Origin: Heyndrickxia shackletonii
Lineage (GTDB): Bacteria; Bacillota; Bacilli; Bacillales; Bacillaceae_C
Direction of reading: 5' to 3'
Assembly: GCF_001420715.1 (NCBI RefSeq)
Contig: NZ_LJJC01000015.1
Span: 74,779-138,778 of the forward strand
DNA length: 64,000 bases
Part shown: one piece after another, positions 42,007 through 49,945 of the stretch
How the letters are laid out: each line of letters opens with the position of its first letter
Numbering within the stretch: position 1 is the stretch's first letter
Notes under the pieces: generated by a model
Seen by the model: only the letters and a program-made list of their open reading frames with translations
Database searches by the model: none
What the model was told of the DNA's origin: nothing
Position numbers and translations under genes: made by a program

Positions 42007-42306
42007 TTAGTATTTTCGATATATGATTAAATCTTTTCTCCGATATACACTTAAAACAATTCCTATTAAAACAGCATTTAGTAAAATCGGCATCAAACCA
42101 TAGCTGATAAATGGAAGAGAAATACCAGTCAGTGGGAATAAGCCAATGACCATGAGAATATTAGTAGCAAACTGAACTCCATATACAGCTAGGGCTCCAA
42201 TAAGCAAAAGCTTACCGTAAGAATCGTTTATTTTTAAAGTCACAATAATAATTCTTGCTATAAATAGAGAGAGAATTAGGAAAAGAATAACATTCCTCCG
42301 TTCCAC
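42007..42306 (-). pseudogene. C-terminal remnant of an FtsW/RodA/SpoVE glycosyltransferase
   Basis: The 99-residue frame contains GLFPLTGISLPFISYG, the diagnostic end of SEDS glycosyltransferases such as FtsW and SpoVE, and finishes with a basic tail (VYRRKDLIIYRKY). About three quarters of the usual ~380-residue protein are absent. The frame begins in the T-run of the neighbouring gene's terminator (42307-42339), so there is no promoter. A GTG at 42306 has no proper ribosome binding site. Deletion remnant is more likely than a functional small protein. Confidence 0.82.
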
Positions 42307-42339
42307 TAAAAAATCCAGTAACCACTGCGGTTACTGGAT
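42307..42339 (-). terminator. Terminator of the DUF6612-like lipoprotein gene
   Basis: Perfect 11-bp stem ATCCAGTAACC (42313-42323) with GGTTACTGGAT (42329-42339), followed on the minus strand by TTTTTT. Confidence 0.93.
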
Positions 42340-42349
42340 ATTACCTTGC

Positions 42350-43204
42350 TTAATTCATTTCTTTGGCATTATCAATAACTTCCTGAGGTACTTTAATTTC
42401 ACTCAGTTGATTGTAGTTAGAGTATGTGCCTTTCATTTCTTGTTTGAGTGTCAATTTTTGACCTTCCATTGCCATTTCCATTTCTTGTTTCATATTTAAT
42501 GCTGTGATATTAAATGTCTTTTTATCGATGAAAATTTCGTAATTTACATTTTTAAACTTGATATTGTTAAAGGCATCTGCACTTTGTTTGAGTGCATCAG
42601 GCATTAACTTTTTGGCATTTTCTTTTAAAAATTGGTCGAACTTTTCACCCGATGCTTTCAGATTCAAAATAAATTGAGTATCGTTTTGTTTAAAGGAGAA
42701 GTCATCTGTGAATTTCTGTAATTGTTTTAGTTGCTCAGCAGGGTTAGCTTGCTGTTCAGGCATTTGTAAAATTTGCTTAGAAAGCTCTTCCGGCATTTTC
42801 ATCCATTGTTTTGTTGTCGGATCATAGAGAAAGAAACCTTCTTTCGCTAAATATGCTTCAACATCCATCCCTTGGTCCTGAACAGATGCATCCCCGCCTT
42901 TGATATCCATTTTCATTTTTTGATGCATTGCCATTGGATTTAAAACGATATCAACGGATAAATTTGAATGAGTGTCCATTGTTGAATCTTGACCAGGAAT
43001 ATTCATATTTTGATCAATTTCCATTTCAGAATGAACACTTTTTAAATCTTTAGATGCTTCCGTTGTTTTTGCAAACACCTGTGCAAGTGTTAGACTTTCC
43101 TTCTTTTTGGTCTTTGAATCGACTGGATCGGCAGTCTGCTGTCCACAAGCAGCTAAACTAAATAACAACAAAATCGAAACAAAACTCATTACTAACTTTT
43201 TCAT
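42350..43204 (-). CDS. DUF6612-like lipoprotein
   Basis: A 284-residue lipoprotein: signal peptide with lipobox SLAAC (Cys ~20), Lys-rich linker, then a domain of beta-strands rich in Met and Gln (MEIDQNMNIPGQDSTMDT; QKMKMDIKGGDASVQ; EGFFLYDPTTKQWMKMP). The pattern fits Bacillus lipoproteins of the DUF6612/LppX-like class, which may bind lipids at the membrane surface. Promoter matches the ECF type (43240-43267), so it may belong to the envelope-stress regulon of the sigma factor at 3883 or a paralogue. Confidence 0.78.
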   Translation of the reverse strand: MKKLVMSFVSILLLFSLAACGQQTADPVDSKTKKKESLTLAQVFAKTTEASKDLKSVHSEMEIDQNMNIPGQDSTMDTHSNLSVDIVLNPMAMHQKMKMDIKGGDASVQDQGMDVEAYLAKEGFFLYDPTTKQWMKMPEELSKQILQMPEQQANPAEQLKQLQKFTDDFSFKQNDTQFILNLKASGEKFDQFLKENAKKLMPDALKQSADAFNNIKFKNVNYEIFIDKKTFNITALNMKQEMEMAMEGQKLTLKQEMKGTYSNYNQLSEIKVPQEVIDNAKEMN

Positions 43205-43239
43205 AAAAAGTTTATTCCCCCCTTATGTGATCATTTATA

Positions 43240-43267
43240 TGTACGCTCCTGATCTAAAATGGTTTCA
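43240..43267 (-). promoter_or_regulatory. ECF-type promoter of the lipoprotein gene
   Basis: Minus strand TGAAAC (43267-43262), exactly 16 bases, CGTACA (43245-43240), 36 bases before the start. It fits SigW/SigX/SigM consensus TGAAAC-N16-CGTA at all key positions. Confidence 0.75.
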
Positions 43268-43452
43268 TAAAAATCCAATAATAGGAAGAAAGTCCTTATT
43301 GGACATTAATACAGATGAATATTTGCATTTTTATAAAAAGGATTGATAATAAAGTTTGTTTTTATTCTCACTTATCTATAAGATTTTCTGGTTAGCTTAA
43401 CTAGAGTCTTGAATTATTAAATAGAAGGAGACCAAGATAGATTGCTTGTTCC

Positions 43453-43500
43453 AGTTAAAGGGGCAAGAGTTAAAGATCCAGCTGCCAATTTGGTTGCTGT
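43453..43500 (+). repeat. GGGGCAAGAGTTAAAGAT repeat, copy 1
   Basis: GTTAAAGGGGCAAGAGTTAA followed by AGATCCAGCTGCCAATTTGG. Related copies lie at ~44240, 44763 and 45552. The rest of the 393-base gap before 43598 contains nothing recognised. Confidence 0.75.
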
Positions 43501-43597
43501 TAGTTTAATGAGGTATTCCTTAATATTCCATTAGATTATAATTTCTTTTATCTATAAAATGAACCTGCAGATATATTAAATCGGAAGAGGGAAAAAA

Positions 43598-44194
43598 TTG
43601 CAACGTCAAAGAAAATTATTACTTTTATCGTTATTTAGTAGTTTCTTAGTTATTTTAAATGGCTTTTTCCAATGGAGTATTGTTGAAATAATAACGCCCT
43701 TCTTAATGTTCCCATTTTGGTTAGTGCTTTTCGTTTTTTTTATTGTGATTACCGTTCTAGCCATAGTGCAACTGTTCAAATATAAAAATTGGAAGCCATT
43801 CGTAATCCAAGCTGTCACTATCATTATCTTGTTTTACTTTCCTTTTACGCAGACTATGCTTGATTTAGATTTTAAAATGCATAAATCTGAAAGAGAAGAA
43901 GTTGTAGATAAGGTGGTAAGTGGAAAGTATAAGTATAATGTTCCAGACAGTCCATCACTTATCCACTTACCTAAACAATACACCCATCTTTCCAAAGGTG
44001 GCGGAGATGTTATTGCAGTGAAAACTGGTGATAGCTTTACCATCCTTTTCTTTACCTTTCGAGGAATTTTAGATAGTTTTTCAGGATTTGTTTATTCAAC
44101 CAATGACCAAAAACCTTTAAAAACGGTTTTTGATGGAGACTTTAAAGAAATAAAAAAATTAGACAAACATTGGTACTTTGTAGGTTCTTATTAA
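43598..44194 (+). CDS. Membrane protein with C-terminal extracytoplasmic domain
   Basis: A 198-residue protein with three hydrophobic helices in the first 95 residues (LLLLSLFSSFLVILNGFF, WLVLFVFFIVITVLAIVQLF, FVIQAVTIIILFYFPF) and then a soluble ~105-residue domain with KGGGDVIAVKTGDSFTILFF. The start is TTG at 43598 behind GAAGAGGGAAA. The family is not recognised. It is flanked on both sides by copies of a dispersed terminator-like repeat. Confidence 0.65.
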   Translation: MQRQRKLLLLSLFSSFLVILNGFFQWSIVEIITPFLMFPFWLVLFVFFIVITVLAIVQLFKYKNWKPFVIQAVTIIILFYFPFTQTMLDLDFKMHKSEREEVVDKVVSGKYKYNVPDSPSLIHLPKQYTHLSKGGGDVIAVKTGDSFTILFFTFRGILDSFSGFVYSTNDQKPLKTVFDGDFKEIKKLDKHWYFVGSY

Positions 44195-44204
44195 AACGAA
44201 TGAG

Positions 44205-44234
44205 GGCATTAATCCAAGGATTAATGCCTTTTTT
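44205..44234 (+). terminator. Terminator after the membrane protein gene
   Basis: GGCATTAATC, CAAG, GATTAATGCC, TTTTTT: a perfect 10-bp stem. Confidence 0.93.
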
Positions 44235-44239
44235 ATTGA

Positions 44240-44290
44240 AGTTATTATTGTACTAAAGGGAGCTAGAGTAAAAGATCATCTACCAGTTTA
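44240..44290 (+). repeat. GGGGCAAGAGTTAAAGAT repeat, copy 2 (degenerate)
   Basis: TACTAAAGGGAGCTAGAGTA then AAAGATCATCTACCAGTTTA. It aligns with the other copies but lacks the CTGCC palindrome half. Confidence 0.5.
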
Positions 44291-44437
44291 CTTGAACAAT
44301 CGTCATTAACTAATTTAAACAATCTAGCGTTTTGTGGAGTAACTCATTTTCAAAATAAATGGATATTTATGCTAATTTTTTTTAGGTTAGTCAGAAAGGA
44401 ATGTTATAATTTATAATATAAGGTTGCTTGAAAGGGG

Positions 44438-44746
44438 TTGTTTCAAATACCGATCTGTCAGCAATGTGGCTATAAGTGGAGTTGGAAAGAAACTTTTGTA
44501 AAAATGTTTAATTTTAAAAACAAGTTAAGGTGTCCATCCTGCGATTCATTCCAATACGTTTCAAAAAAATCAAGAAATCAATTAAGCTTATTTGTTGTAT
44601 TTATACCTTTATTGATTGTACCGTTAGTATCATTTGGCATATCTAAATACTTTATATTAACTTTTGAATTAGTTGCATTTGCTTTAGTACTTATTTGGAT
44701 GCCATTTCTATATAAGTTAAGTAATAAGGATGATCCGATGTGGTAG
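44438..44746 (+). CDS. CXXC-20-CXXC zinc-ribbon membrane protein
   Basis: 102 residues. A zinc ribbon with C-Q-Q-C at the start and C-P-S-C about 25 residues later (TIGR04104 pattern, with WSWKETF between) is followed by two membrane helices (SLFVVFIPLLIVPLVSFGI; FELVAFALVLIWMPFLY). The start is unclear. TTG at 44438 abuts its AAAGGGG. Family members normally begin directly before the first Cys motif, which here would be an ATA codon at 44447 with ideal 9-base spacing. This may be a mutated ATG. Confidence 0.78.
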   Translation: MFQIPICQQCGYKWSWKETFVKMFNFKNKLRCPSCDSFQYVSKKSRNQLSLFVVFIPLLIVPLVSFGISKYFILTFELVAFALVLIWMPFLYKLSNKDDPMW

Positions 44747-44762
44747 TATTTCTTCAAATAAC

Positions 44763-44825
44763 GGGGGCAAGAGTTTAAGCATCAAGCTGCCATTTAAGCG
44801 GCTTTTCTTATTGAACAAAAGGTTC
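44763..44825 (+). repeat. GGGGCAAGAGTTAAAGAT repeat, copy 3
   Basis: GGGGGCAAGAGTTTAAGCAT, then AGCTGCCATTTAAGCGGCTT, TTCTTATTGAACAAAAGG. GCCATTTAAGCGGC-type hairpin with T-rich tail suggests terminator activity for the zinc-ribbon gene. Confidence 0.7.
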
Positions 44826-44913
44826 AATTTAGTACAACAATCGGAACTAATATTTCTAATAAAAATAAGCCATAATATAACGGCTAGTTTTTATTAGAAA
44901 TAGGATGGTGCAA

Positions 44914-45426
44914 ATGTACATTATTTTTCGCATGATGTTATGGATTCTTGCGGCATGGCGTTGGGGAGATTGGAGGAATTGGAAGAAGTATCAGTCCACC
45001 TTTCTCTTTGTTATTCTACTTGACTTGTTATATAACTTTCTTACTTATAATTATCCGATGTGGGAATATAACCCTACTGATATTATTCCGAATCATACTA
45101 TTAACAATCTGCTTGTAACTTTTCTTTCTTATCCGTCCATTGTATTTATATATTTAGGACGATATCCAATTGGATGGGCAAAACAGGTTGCCTGGATCAT
45201 TTTCTGGGTAACCCTTTTATCTGTCGTGGAGTTAGTAAACTACAAAATGGGTTTAATGAGTTACCATAATGGTTGGAATTTCGGGTGGTCTGTAATTTTT
45301 TATCTTGTTCAAGTGCCTTTTATACGGCTCCATTATAAAAAGCCATTATTAGCCTACGGTCTTTCAGTACTAATAATTGTAGGATTGTTATTACTATTTA
45401 AAGTCCCTGTTAGCAAAATGAAATAA
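44914..45426 (+). CDS. CBO0543-family membrane protein (second copy)
   Basis: A 170-residue membrane protein with about five helices, a paralogue of the one at 29978. It shares WRWGDWRNWKKYQST at the start, NYPMWEYNP, NGWNFGWSVIFY and HYKKPLLAYGLSVLIIVG at the end. Comparison of the two start regions (GAGGTGGACC before the first gene, GGATGGTGCAA here) supports the ATG at 44914 over the one at 44905. The function is unknown. A zinc-ribbon membrane protein precedes it. Confidence 0.78.
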   Translation: MYIIFRMMLWILAAWRWGDWRNWKKYQSTFLFVILLDLLYNFLTYNYPMWEYNPTDIIPNHTINNLLVTFLSYPSIVFIYLGRYPIGWAKQVAWIIFWVTLLSVVELVNYKMGLMSYHNGWNFGWSVIFYLVQVPFIRLHYKKPLLAYGLSVLIIVGLLLLFKVPVSKMK

Positions 45427-45551
45427 ATAATGTATTTATCTATCCACCTACATTTCTGCGCCGTAAACTGGCAGCGTGTGGGATTGTCTATTAATGGCTT
45501 TAGAGACAACCCGATAGTTTTGTTGTTTGTTCTCCTGAAGACATTGAACTA

Positions 45552-45620
45552 ACGTGGGCAAGAATGTTAAAGATTCAGCTGCCAATTTGGTGGCTTTTTT
45601 TTATTCGACTAAAGGGGCAG
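45552..45620 (+). repeat. GGGGCAAGAGTTAAAGAT repeat, copy 4 (most complete)
   Basis: GTGGGCAAGAATGTTAAAGA, TTCAGCTGCCAATTTGGTGG, then CTTTTTTTTATTCGACTAAA and GGGGCAG. The GCCAATTTGGTGGC hairpin with eight T can terminate transcription. The remaining ~160 bases to 45782 hold no gene. Confidence 0.75.
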
Positions 45621-45782
45621 CATTCCTGTAATAAATTTCTATAGTTTGTGAAGTATTGTACTTAAAGTAAAGGGGGCTTTAGTTCAAAAAAAAGCATTAA
45701 ACTTTTCTATCGGTTATGTAATTCGAAAAATAGAAAAGTTATATTGCTTTAATCAATATTTTTGTATAAAAAAAGACACAGA

Positions 45783-46664
45783 TCAATTTCTTGATCCATT
45801 GTCTTCAAAGTCATAATCATTATACTCAAAAATTTCCATTAAACGTTTTAACTTCTCTTCTGTTCCAGAATTTTCGACTGGAGTATATACACTGCATCTT
45901 AAATCATTATTTCCTTGTACTTGCAGAGATGTAAGATTAAACACCATCTTTCCTGCCTTCGCATGTCGAAATTCAATTAACAATTCTGGAGCTGAACTTA
46001 CTTCACTTTCATTCCAAAACTGCTGAAATTCAGGATAAGCTTGTTCCATGTCTGAGATAAAACTAGAATACCATTCGTCTGCAACATATTTGCCATAGTA
46101 TGTACGGAAAATAGCGATAAACCCTTTTACAAAATGATCCCAATTCACTGCCAAACTCTTTAATTCTCTTCTCGAAAATAACAACTTTATTAAATTTCTC
46201 TCTTCAGGCGGAATGATTTCAAAATTTAAAAAAACATGAGCTGCCGACTCGTTCCATCCGACTATTTGGCATCTTCTATCCGTGATAATCGTAGGACAAT
46301 TTCGAAGCTCCCTTAATATTTTTTTTAAAGAGGGGCTGATAAGTGTCTCCTGTTCCAAAGTAAACTCAGAATCGGCAATCTCTTCAAAAGCTAATGCATA
46401 CAAATACTTCTTTTCATCTTTATTTAAAAGCAATGCATCCGAAATAGCATCTAAAACAGATGTCGATACATGAATATCTCTTCCTTGTTCTAACCATGTG
46501 TACCATGTTGTACTGACACCCGCAATTTGCGCTACTTCCTCTCTTCTTAGACCAGGTGTTCGTCTACGGGTACCGGTTGGTAGTCCAACCATTTGAGGAT
46601 TAATTTTGGAACGCTTTGTTTTTAAAAAATCAGAGAGTGCCTGCAATCTTGTTTCCCTATTCAA
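45783..46664 (-). CDS. XRE/MmyB-type transcriptional regulator
   Basis: A 293-residue regulator: an N-terminal Xre helix-turn-helix (residues ~5-95, with TPGLRREEVAQIAGVSTTWYTWLEQGRD, characteristic of MmyB-like proteins) and a PAS-like ligand-binding domain of the MLTR type (~110-270, with WNESAAHVFLNFEIIPPEERN). The start is TTG at 46664 after TTAGGTGGG. It is divergent from a FabF-type synthase with a 21-bp palindrome between them. MmyB-like ligand domains have been reported with a fatty-acid-like ligand, so fatty-acid sensing is a plausible inference. Confidence 0.88.
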   Translation of the reverse strand: MNRETRLQALSDFLKTKRSKINPQMVGLPTGTRRRTPGLRREEVAQIAGVSTTWYTWLEQGRDIHVSTSVLDAISDALLLNKDEKKYLYALAFEEIADSEFTLEQETLISPSLKKILRELRNCPTIITDRRCQIVGWNESAAHVFLNFEIIPPEERNLIKLLFSRRELKSLAVNWDHFVKGFIAIFRTYYGKYVADEWYSSFISDMEQAYPEFQQFWNESEVSSAPELLIEFRHAKAGKMVFNLTSLQVQGNNDLRCSVYTPVENSGTEEKLKRLMEIFEYNDYDFEDNGSRN

Positions 46665-46683
46665 TTCAACCCACCTAACCTTT

Positions 46684-46704
46684 CCTAGTACTTATTATAC
46701 TAGG
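46684..46704. promoter_or_regulatory. Palindromic operator between mmyB-like and fabF-like genes
   Basis: CCTAGTA, 7 bases, TACTAGG: a perfect 7-bp inverted repeat centred 30 bases before the regulator start and ~80 before the synthase. A further half-like AATAGGATAA follows at 46721. A candidate SigA promoter for the synthase (TTGTAA-N16-TAAAAT, 46717-46744) lies next to it. Confidence 0.65.
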
Positions 46705-46775
46705 ATAAACCACAACTTGTAATAGGATAATGGCGAGTTAAAATAAAGAAAAAGGAAAAATTAGGAGGTATTACA

Positions 46776-48011
46776 ATGAAAAGAGTTGTAATTACAGGAA
46801 TGGGTGTAGTCTCTCCATTAGGAAATGATGTTGAAACCTTCTGGGGAAATTTATTAAATGGCAAATCAGGAATATCTACCATTGATACTTTTGATGTTTC
46901 TAATTCTAAAACAAAAATCGGAGGAATTGTTCGTAACTTCGATGCCAAAGAAAGATGGGGAGCAAAAGAAGCAAGACACTTAGATCGCTTTAGTCAGTTT
47001 GCCCTTGCAGCAGCAGAAGAAGCAATCAGTAGTTCTCAATTAAATCTGGATCAATTAGATCGTGAAAGATTTGGGGTATATGTTGGTTCTGGAATCGGAG
47101 GAATCCAAACCTTAATCGATAATGTAAATATTCTAAACGAAAGAGGCCCTAATAGGGTAAGCCCTACTTTAGTACCAATGATGATTCCAAATGCGGCAGC
47201 AGCCCAAATCAGTATTAAATTTGGTGCACTTGGTCCATCTTTGTCCCCAGTTACAGCATGTTCGATAGGAAACACATCTATTGGTGAGGCATTCAACCTC
47301 ATTCGTATGGGGGATGCTGATGTAATGATTGCAGGCGGTGCAGAGGCAGCCATTACCACTTTGTCATTAGCAAGCTTTGGAAATGCGAAAGCTTTATCAA
47401 CAAAGAATGAAGAACCTGCTTTGGCTAGTCGGCCTTTCGATGCAAAAAGAGATGGTTTTGTTATGAGTGAAGGTGCGGGAATATTAGTTCTTGAATCGTT
47501 AGAGCATGCCATGCGAAGAAATGCACCTATTTTATGTGAAGTGATTGGATATGGGGCGAGTTCAGATGCCTACCACATGGTAGCTTCACATCCAGAAGGA
47601 ACTGGTGCCTATATGGCAATGAAAAGTGCATTAAGAAAAGCTAATTTATCACCGGAATCAATTGATGTAATTAGCGCACATGCAACAAGTACACAGGTGG
47701 GCGATTATTCCGAAACACTCGCTATTAAGAAGTTGTTCGGAGATAATGCTTATCGCATTCCTGTTACGGCCAACAAATCGATGATTGGGCATATGTTTGG
47801 AGCATCTGGAGGAGTCGAAGCAATTGCCCTAGTCAAAAGCTTAAGGGAAGATATTGTTCCACCAACTATTAATTTGGAAAATCCAGACCCGGATTGTGAC
47901 TTGGACTATGTTCCAGAGGGTGCAAGGAAAATGACATTGAACATAGGATTGTCCAACTCTTTTGGATTTGGCGGACATAACTCGGCTATCCTATTAAAAA
48001 AATATGAATAA
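46776..48011 (+). CDS. Beta-ketoacyl-ACP synthase II (FabF-type)
   Basis: A 411-residue condensing enzyme of fatty acid elongation. The Cys-His-His triad is complete: Cys in PVTACSIGNTSIG (~163; usual TACATGTN is changed around the Cys), His in SAHATSTQVGD (~305) and His in KSMIGHMFGASGG (~340). Length is normal for FabF. It stands apart from any fab cluster and is paired with its own divergent regulator, so it is probably a second, conditionally expressed copy, possibly with altered chain-length preference or self-protection against inhibitors. AATTAGGAGGT precedes the ATG. Confidence 0.9.
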   Translation: MKRVVITGMGVVSPLGNDVETFWGNLLNGKSGISTIDTFDVSNSKTKIGGIVRNFDAKERWGAKEARHLDRFSQFALAAAEEAISSSQLNLDQLDRERFGVYVGSGIGGIQTLIDNVNILNERGPNRVSPTLVPMMIPNAAAAQISIKFGALGPSLSPVTACSIGNTSIGEAFNLIRMGDADVMIAGGAEAAITTLSLASFGNAKALSTKNEEPALASRPFDAKRDGFVMSEGAGILVLESLEHAMRRNAPILCEVIGYGASSDAYHMVASHPEGTGAYMAMKSALRKANLSPESIDVISAHATSTQVGDYSETLAIKKLFGDNAYRIPVTANKSMIGHMFGASGGVEAIALVKSLREDIVPPTINLENPDPDCDLDYVPEGARKMTLNIGLSNSFGFGGHNSAILLKKYE

Positions 48012-48087
48012 TAACCCTGATACAAATTAGCTGTATGACCATTTTTAGGGCCTGAATTTCAAAACAGGCTCTTCAGAATGGTCTGAA

Positions 48088-48106
48088 GGGACAGGTTCGT
48101 TGTCCC
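48088..48106. repeat. GGGACA-N7-TGTCCC hairpin
   Basis: A short hairpin of a type that recurs in this window (52390, 59470, 40870, 48386). It lies ~80 bases after the fabF-like stop and may help end its transcript, though no T-run follows. Confidence 0.5.
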
Positions 48107-48160
48107 AACTCATTTACGTATGAATATGAGTAGAGAGGAACTTGGACCTAGACTTGTCCC

Positions 48161-48337
48161 CTATTCCAAACTATCCTTATTTTGCAGTAAATCTAATTTT
48201 TCCTCTATCCGTTTTAATTGCTTTTTCCTATTTTTATTAGAAACAATAAAACTAATAATAAAAACTAAAAAAACAATTGGGATACAAAACGTAAATAATT
48301 GAAAAATAATATCCCCAGTATTTAAATGACCGTGCAT
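48161..48337 (-). CDS. Small membrane protein, DUF4083-like
   Basis: 58 residues: a short N-terminus (MHGHLNTGDIIFQLF), one membrane helix (PIVFLVFIISFIV) and a C-terminal charged helix (KKQLKRIEEKLDLLQNKD) predicted to form a coiled coil. The layout and GDIIFQL fit DUF4083. AAAGGAGACATAT precedes the ATG at 48337, an excellent site. The function is unknown. A forward-strand frame through the same DNA is a shadow. Confidence 0.72.
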   Translation of the reverse strand: MHGHLNTGDIIFQLFTFCIPIVFLVFIISFIVSNKNRKKQLKRIEEKLDLLQNKDSLE

Positions 48338-48379
48338 ATATGTCTCCTTTCATGGTCGAATCATTTTAAGACCCTTTAG

Positions 48380-48416
48380 AAAAAATGGGACGAGGGAACT
48401 GTCCCTCTATCCCATC
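48380..48416 (-). terminator. Nested-palindrome terminator
   Basis: TGGGA..GGGA-ACTG-TCCC..TCCCA overlapping the stop of the next gene, followed on the minus strand by TTTTTT. It belongs to the GGGACA/TGTCCC hairpin family seen elsewhere in the window. Confidence 0.75.
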
Positions 48417-48646
48417 TTTTTGCTTAGAAGTTTGGTACTTATAAATGATGCTGCTAATGCGATAAACGCAAAGATAATGGTTGGAATAATGTTAATATTA
48501 CCAAATTCTACAGTGGATGATAATGCTGCATTGCCATCCAAAGATATACTTGGTGTGTAAAACAATGTTAGCAGCATTCCGGAAAAAATCTGCAATACCA
48601 GAAATACAGACACAAACACTCCAAAAAATAATATATATTTTTTCAT
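48407..48646 (-). CDS. Small two-helix membrane protein
   Basis: 79 residues with an N-terminal helix (YILFFGVFVSVFLVLQIFSG), an external loop (FYTPSISLDGNAALSSTVEFGN) and a second helix (IIPTIIFAFIALAASFI). The ATG at 48646 lies six bases after GAAGGAGGG. Upstream in-frame ATG codons overlap that site. No family is recognised. It is co-directional with the DUF4083-like gene but separated from it by a terminator. Confidence 0.65.
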   Translation of the reverse strand: MKKYILFFGVFVSVFLVLQIFSGMLLTLFYTPSISLDGNAALSSTVEFGNINIIPTIIFAFIALAASFISTKLLSKKMG

Positions 48647-48895
48647 GCGCATCCCTCCTTCTAACAATAAATACGTTTCACATCGTAAAAAGATTCAGGA
48701 TAAAGCATTTTCAAACAAACAAGACTTCATATATAAAGAGACAAAATGTCTATAATAAAAAAACACAAGAAAAACTAGATATATATCTTTGTTTTACTCG
48801 TGTTGAAAAATGATTATATTATTAAAAGAAAAATTTATTATTATAGATTCATATTCACTAGAATCTTACATTGACTGCGATCCGTTGTTAATATT

Positions 48896-49357
48896 TCAAA
48901 CCTTTTTTCGACAATAGGAGTCATTAACATATTTATTAATATACTCAGGTGTTTTTGTATCCCATAAAATTACCCAACACTCTTTAAATCCTAGCCTTTT
49001 CATTGCTTCATAACGATGGTTTCCATCATTGATGATTAATTTTCCTGATTGATGCTGGACGATTAAAGGCGGGCACTCCCACCCTTTCTCCAGCATTTCA
49101 CAAAATTTCTTTATCTGATTTTCCCATTCTGTATTTGGAACTTGATATTCCATGTTTCCCTCTGGCCCACAGCACCTATTGATTTCGTTCAACGAAATCA
49201 ATATTGGACCTAGCCAATATCGTCTTTCTAGTTTTAATCCGTTTGAAAATTCCTTATTTTCTCCAACAGTTTTAAGGAAAATATGTACCCATTCCTCCAT
49301 ACATCCTTGTTCAGAAAAATTTTTTGCTTCTTCCACACTAAATGTCAAAAGTTGCAT
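48896..49357 (-). CDS. ParB/sulfiredoxin-fold protein
   Basis: 153 residues. The C-terminal half has PPLIVQHQSGKLIINDGNHR followed by YEAMKRLGFKECWVIL, the nucleotide-binding signature of the ParB-Srx fold (GNHRYEA corresponds to the GxxRxxA motif). The N-terminal half is unfamiliar. No DNA-binding HTH is present, so it is not a plasmid or chromosome ParB. A nucleotide-dependent enzyme is more likely. No clear operon partner. Confidence 0.75.
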   Translation of the reverse strand: MQLLTFSVEEAKNFSEQGCMEEWVHIFLKTVGENKEFSNGLKLERRYWLGPILISLNEINRCCGPEGNMEYQVPNTEWENQIKKFCEMLEKGWECPPLIVQHQSGKLIINDGNHRYEAMKRLGFKECWVILWDTKTPEYINKYVNDSYCRKKV

Positions 49358-49401
49358 GAAAGCCCCCCTAAAACACGTCCAAATTTTTCTTGTAATAAGA
49401 A

Positions 49402-49877
49402 TTATAGCTTTAATTCCATCCGACTATATCTATTATTCATTCCCATTGATTTATATAAATGCACAGCAGTCTCATTACATTCATAAACATCTAATTCTAT
49501 CGATTCAACGCCCATGTTTTTTGCATAATCAATAATATATTCAAAAACGAATTTACCGATACCTTTCCCTCTCCTATCCTTTCTTTTAGAAATCTCGTTT
49601 ACATAAAGGAAGGATCTATTATTAAAATAGACTTTTTTTCTACATTCTCAGCGTTTAAAACGGAATAACCAATTATTTCTTTCGTCATTAGATCTTCCAC
49701 CACGATAACTTTTGACTTTTTTGCCTGGAAATATTGCTTAACGTCTTTTTCATCATATAAATTTTCATTAATAAATACATCCGGTCTCAACTTAACATGA
49801 TAATCATCCAGCTGTCTTCTAAGATGGATAATATCCTGAATATCCTCTTCATTTGCATCACGTATGGATAAATTCAT
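49402..49877 (-). pseudogene. GNAT acetyltransferase with a poly-A frameshift
   Basis: From ATG at 49877 the protein reads MNLSIRDANEEDIQDIIHLR to NVEKKS, then shifts. In the other frame VYFNNRSFLYVNEISKRK, RRGKGIGKFVFEYIIDYA and CNETAVHLYKSMGM complete a normal GNAT to a TAA at 49402. The break falls in a run of seven A (about 49633). One base more or less restores a ~158-residue enzyme. It may be a true pseudogene or a phase-variable tract, and sequencing error cannot be excluded. Confidence 0.8.
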
Positions 49878-49945
49878 TTGTAGCTCACCCTTTTTTTTAA
49901 ATACTTAAAGTATAAAAGAAACCATTCATTTTCCAATATATAAAC

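Noticed and set aside
48120-48302. Forward-strand frame of 60 residues
   Set aside because: The opposite strand holds a better gene with a perfect ribosome binding site and a DUF4083-like layout.
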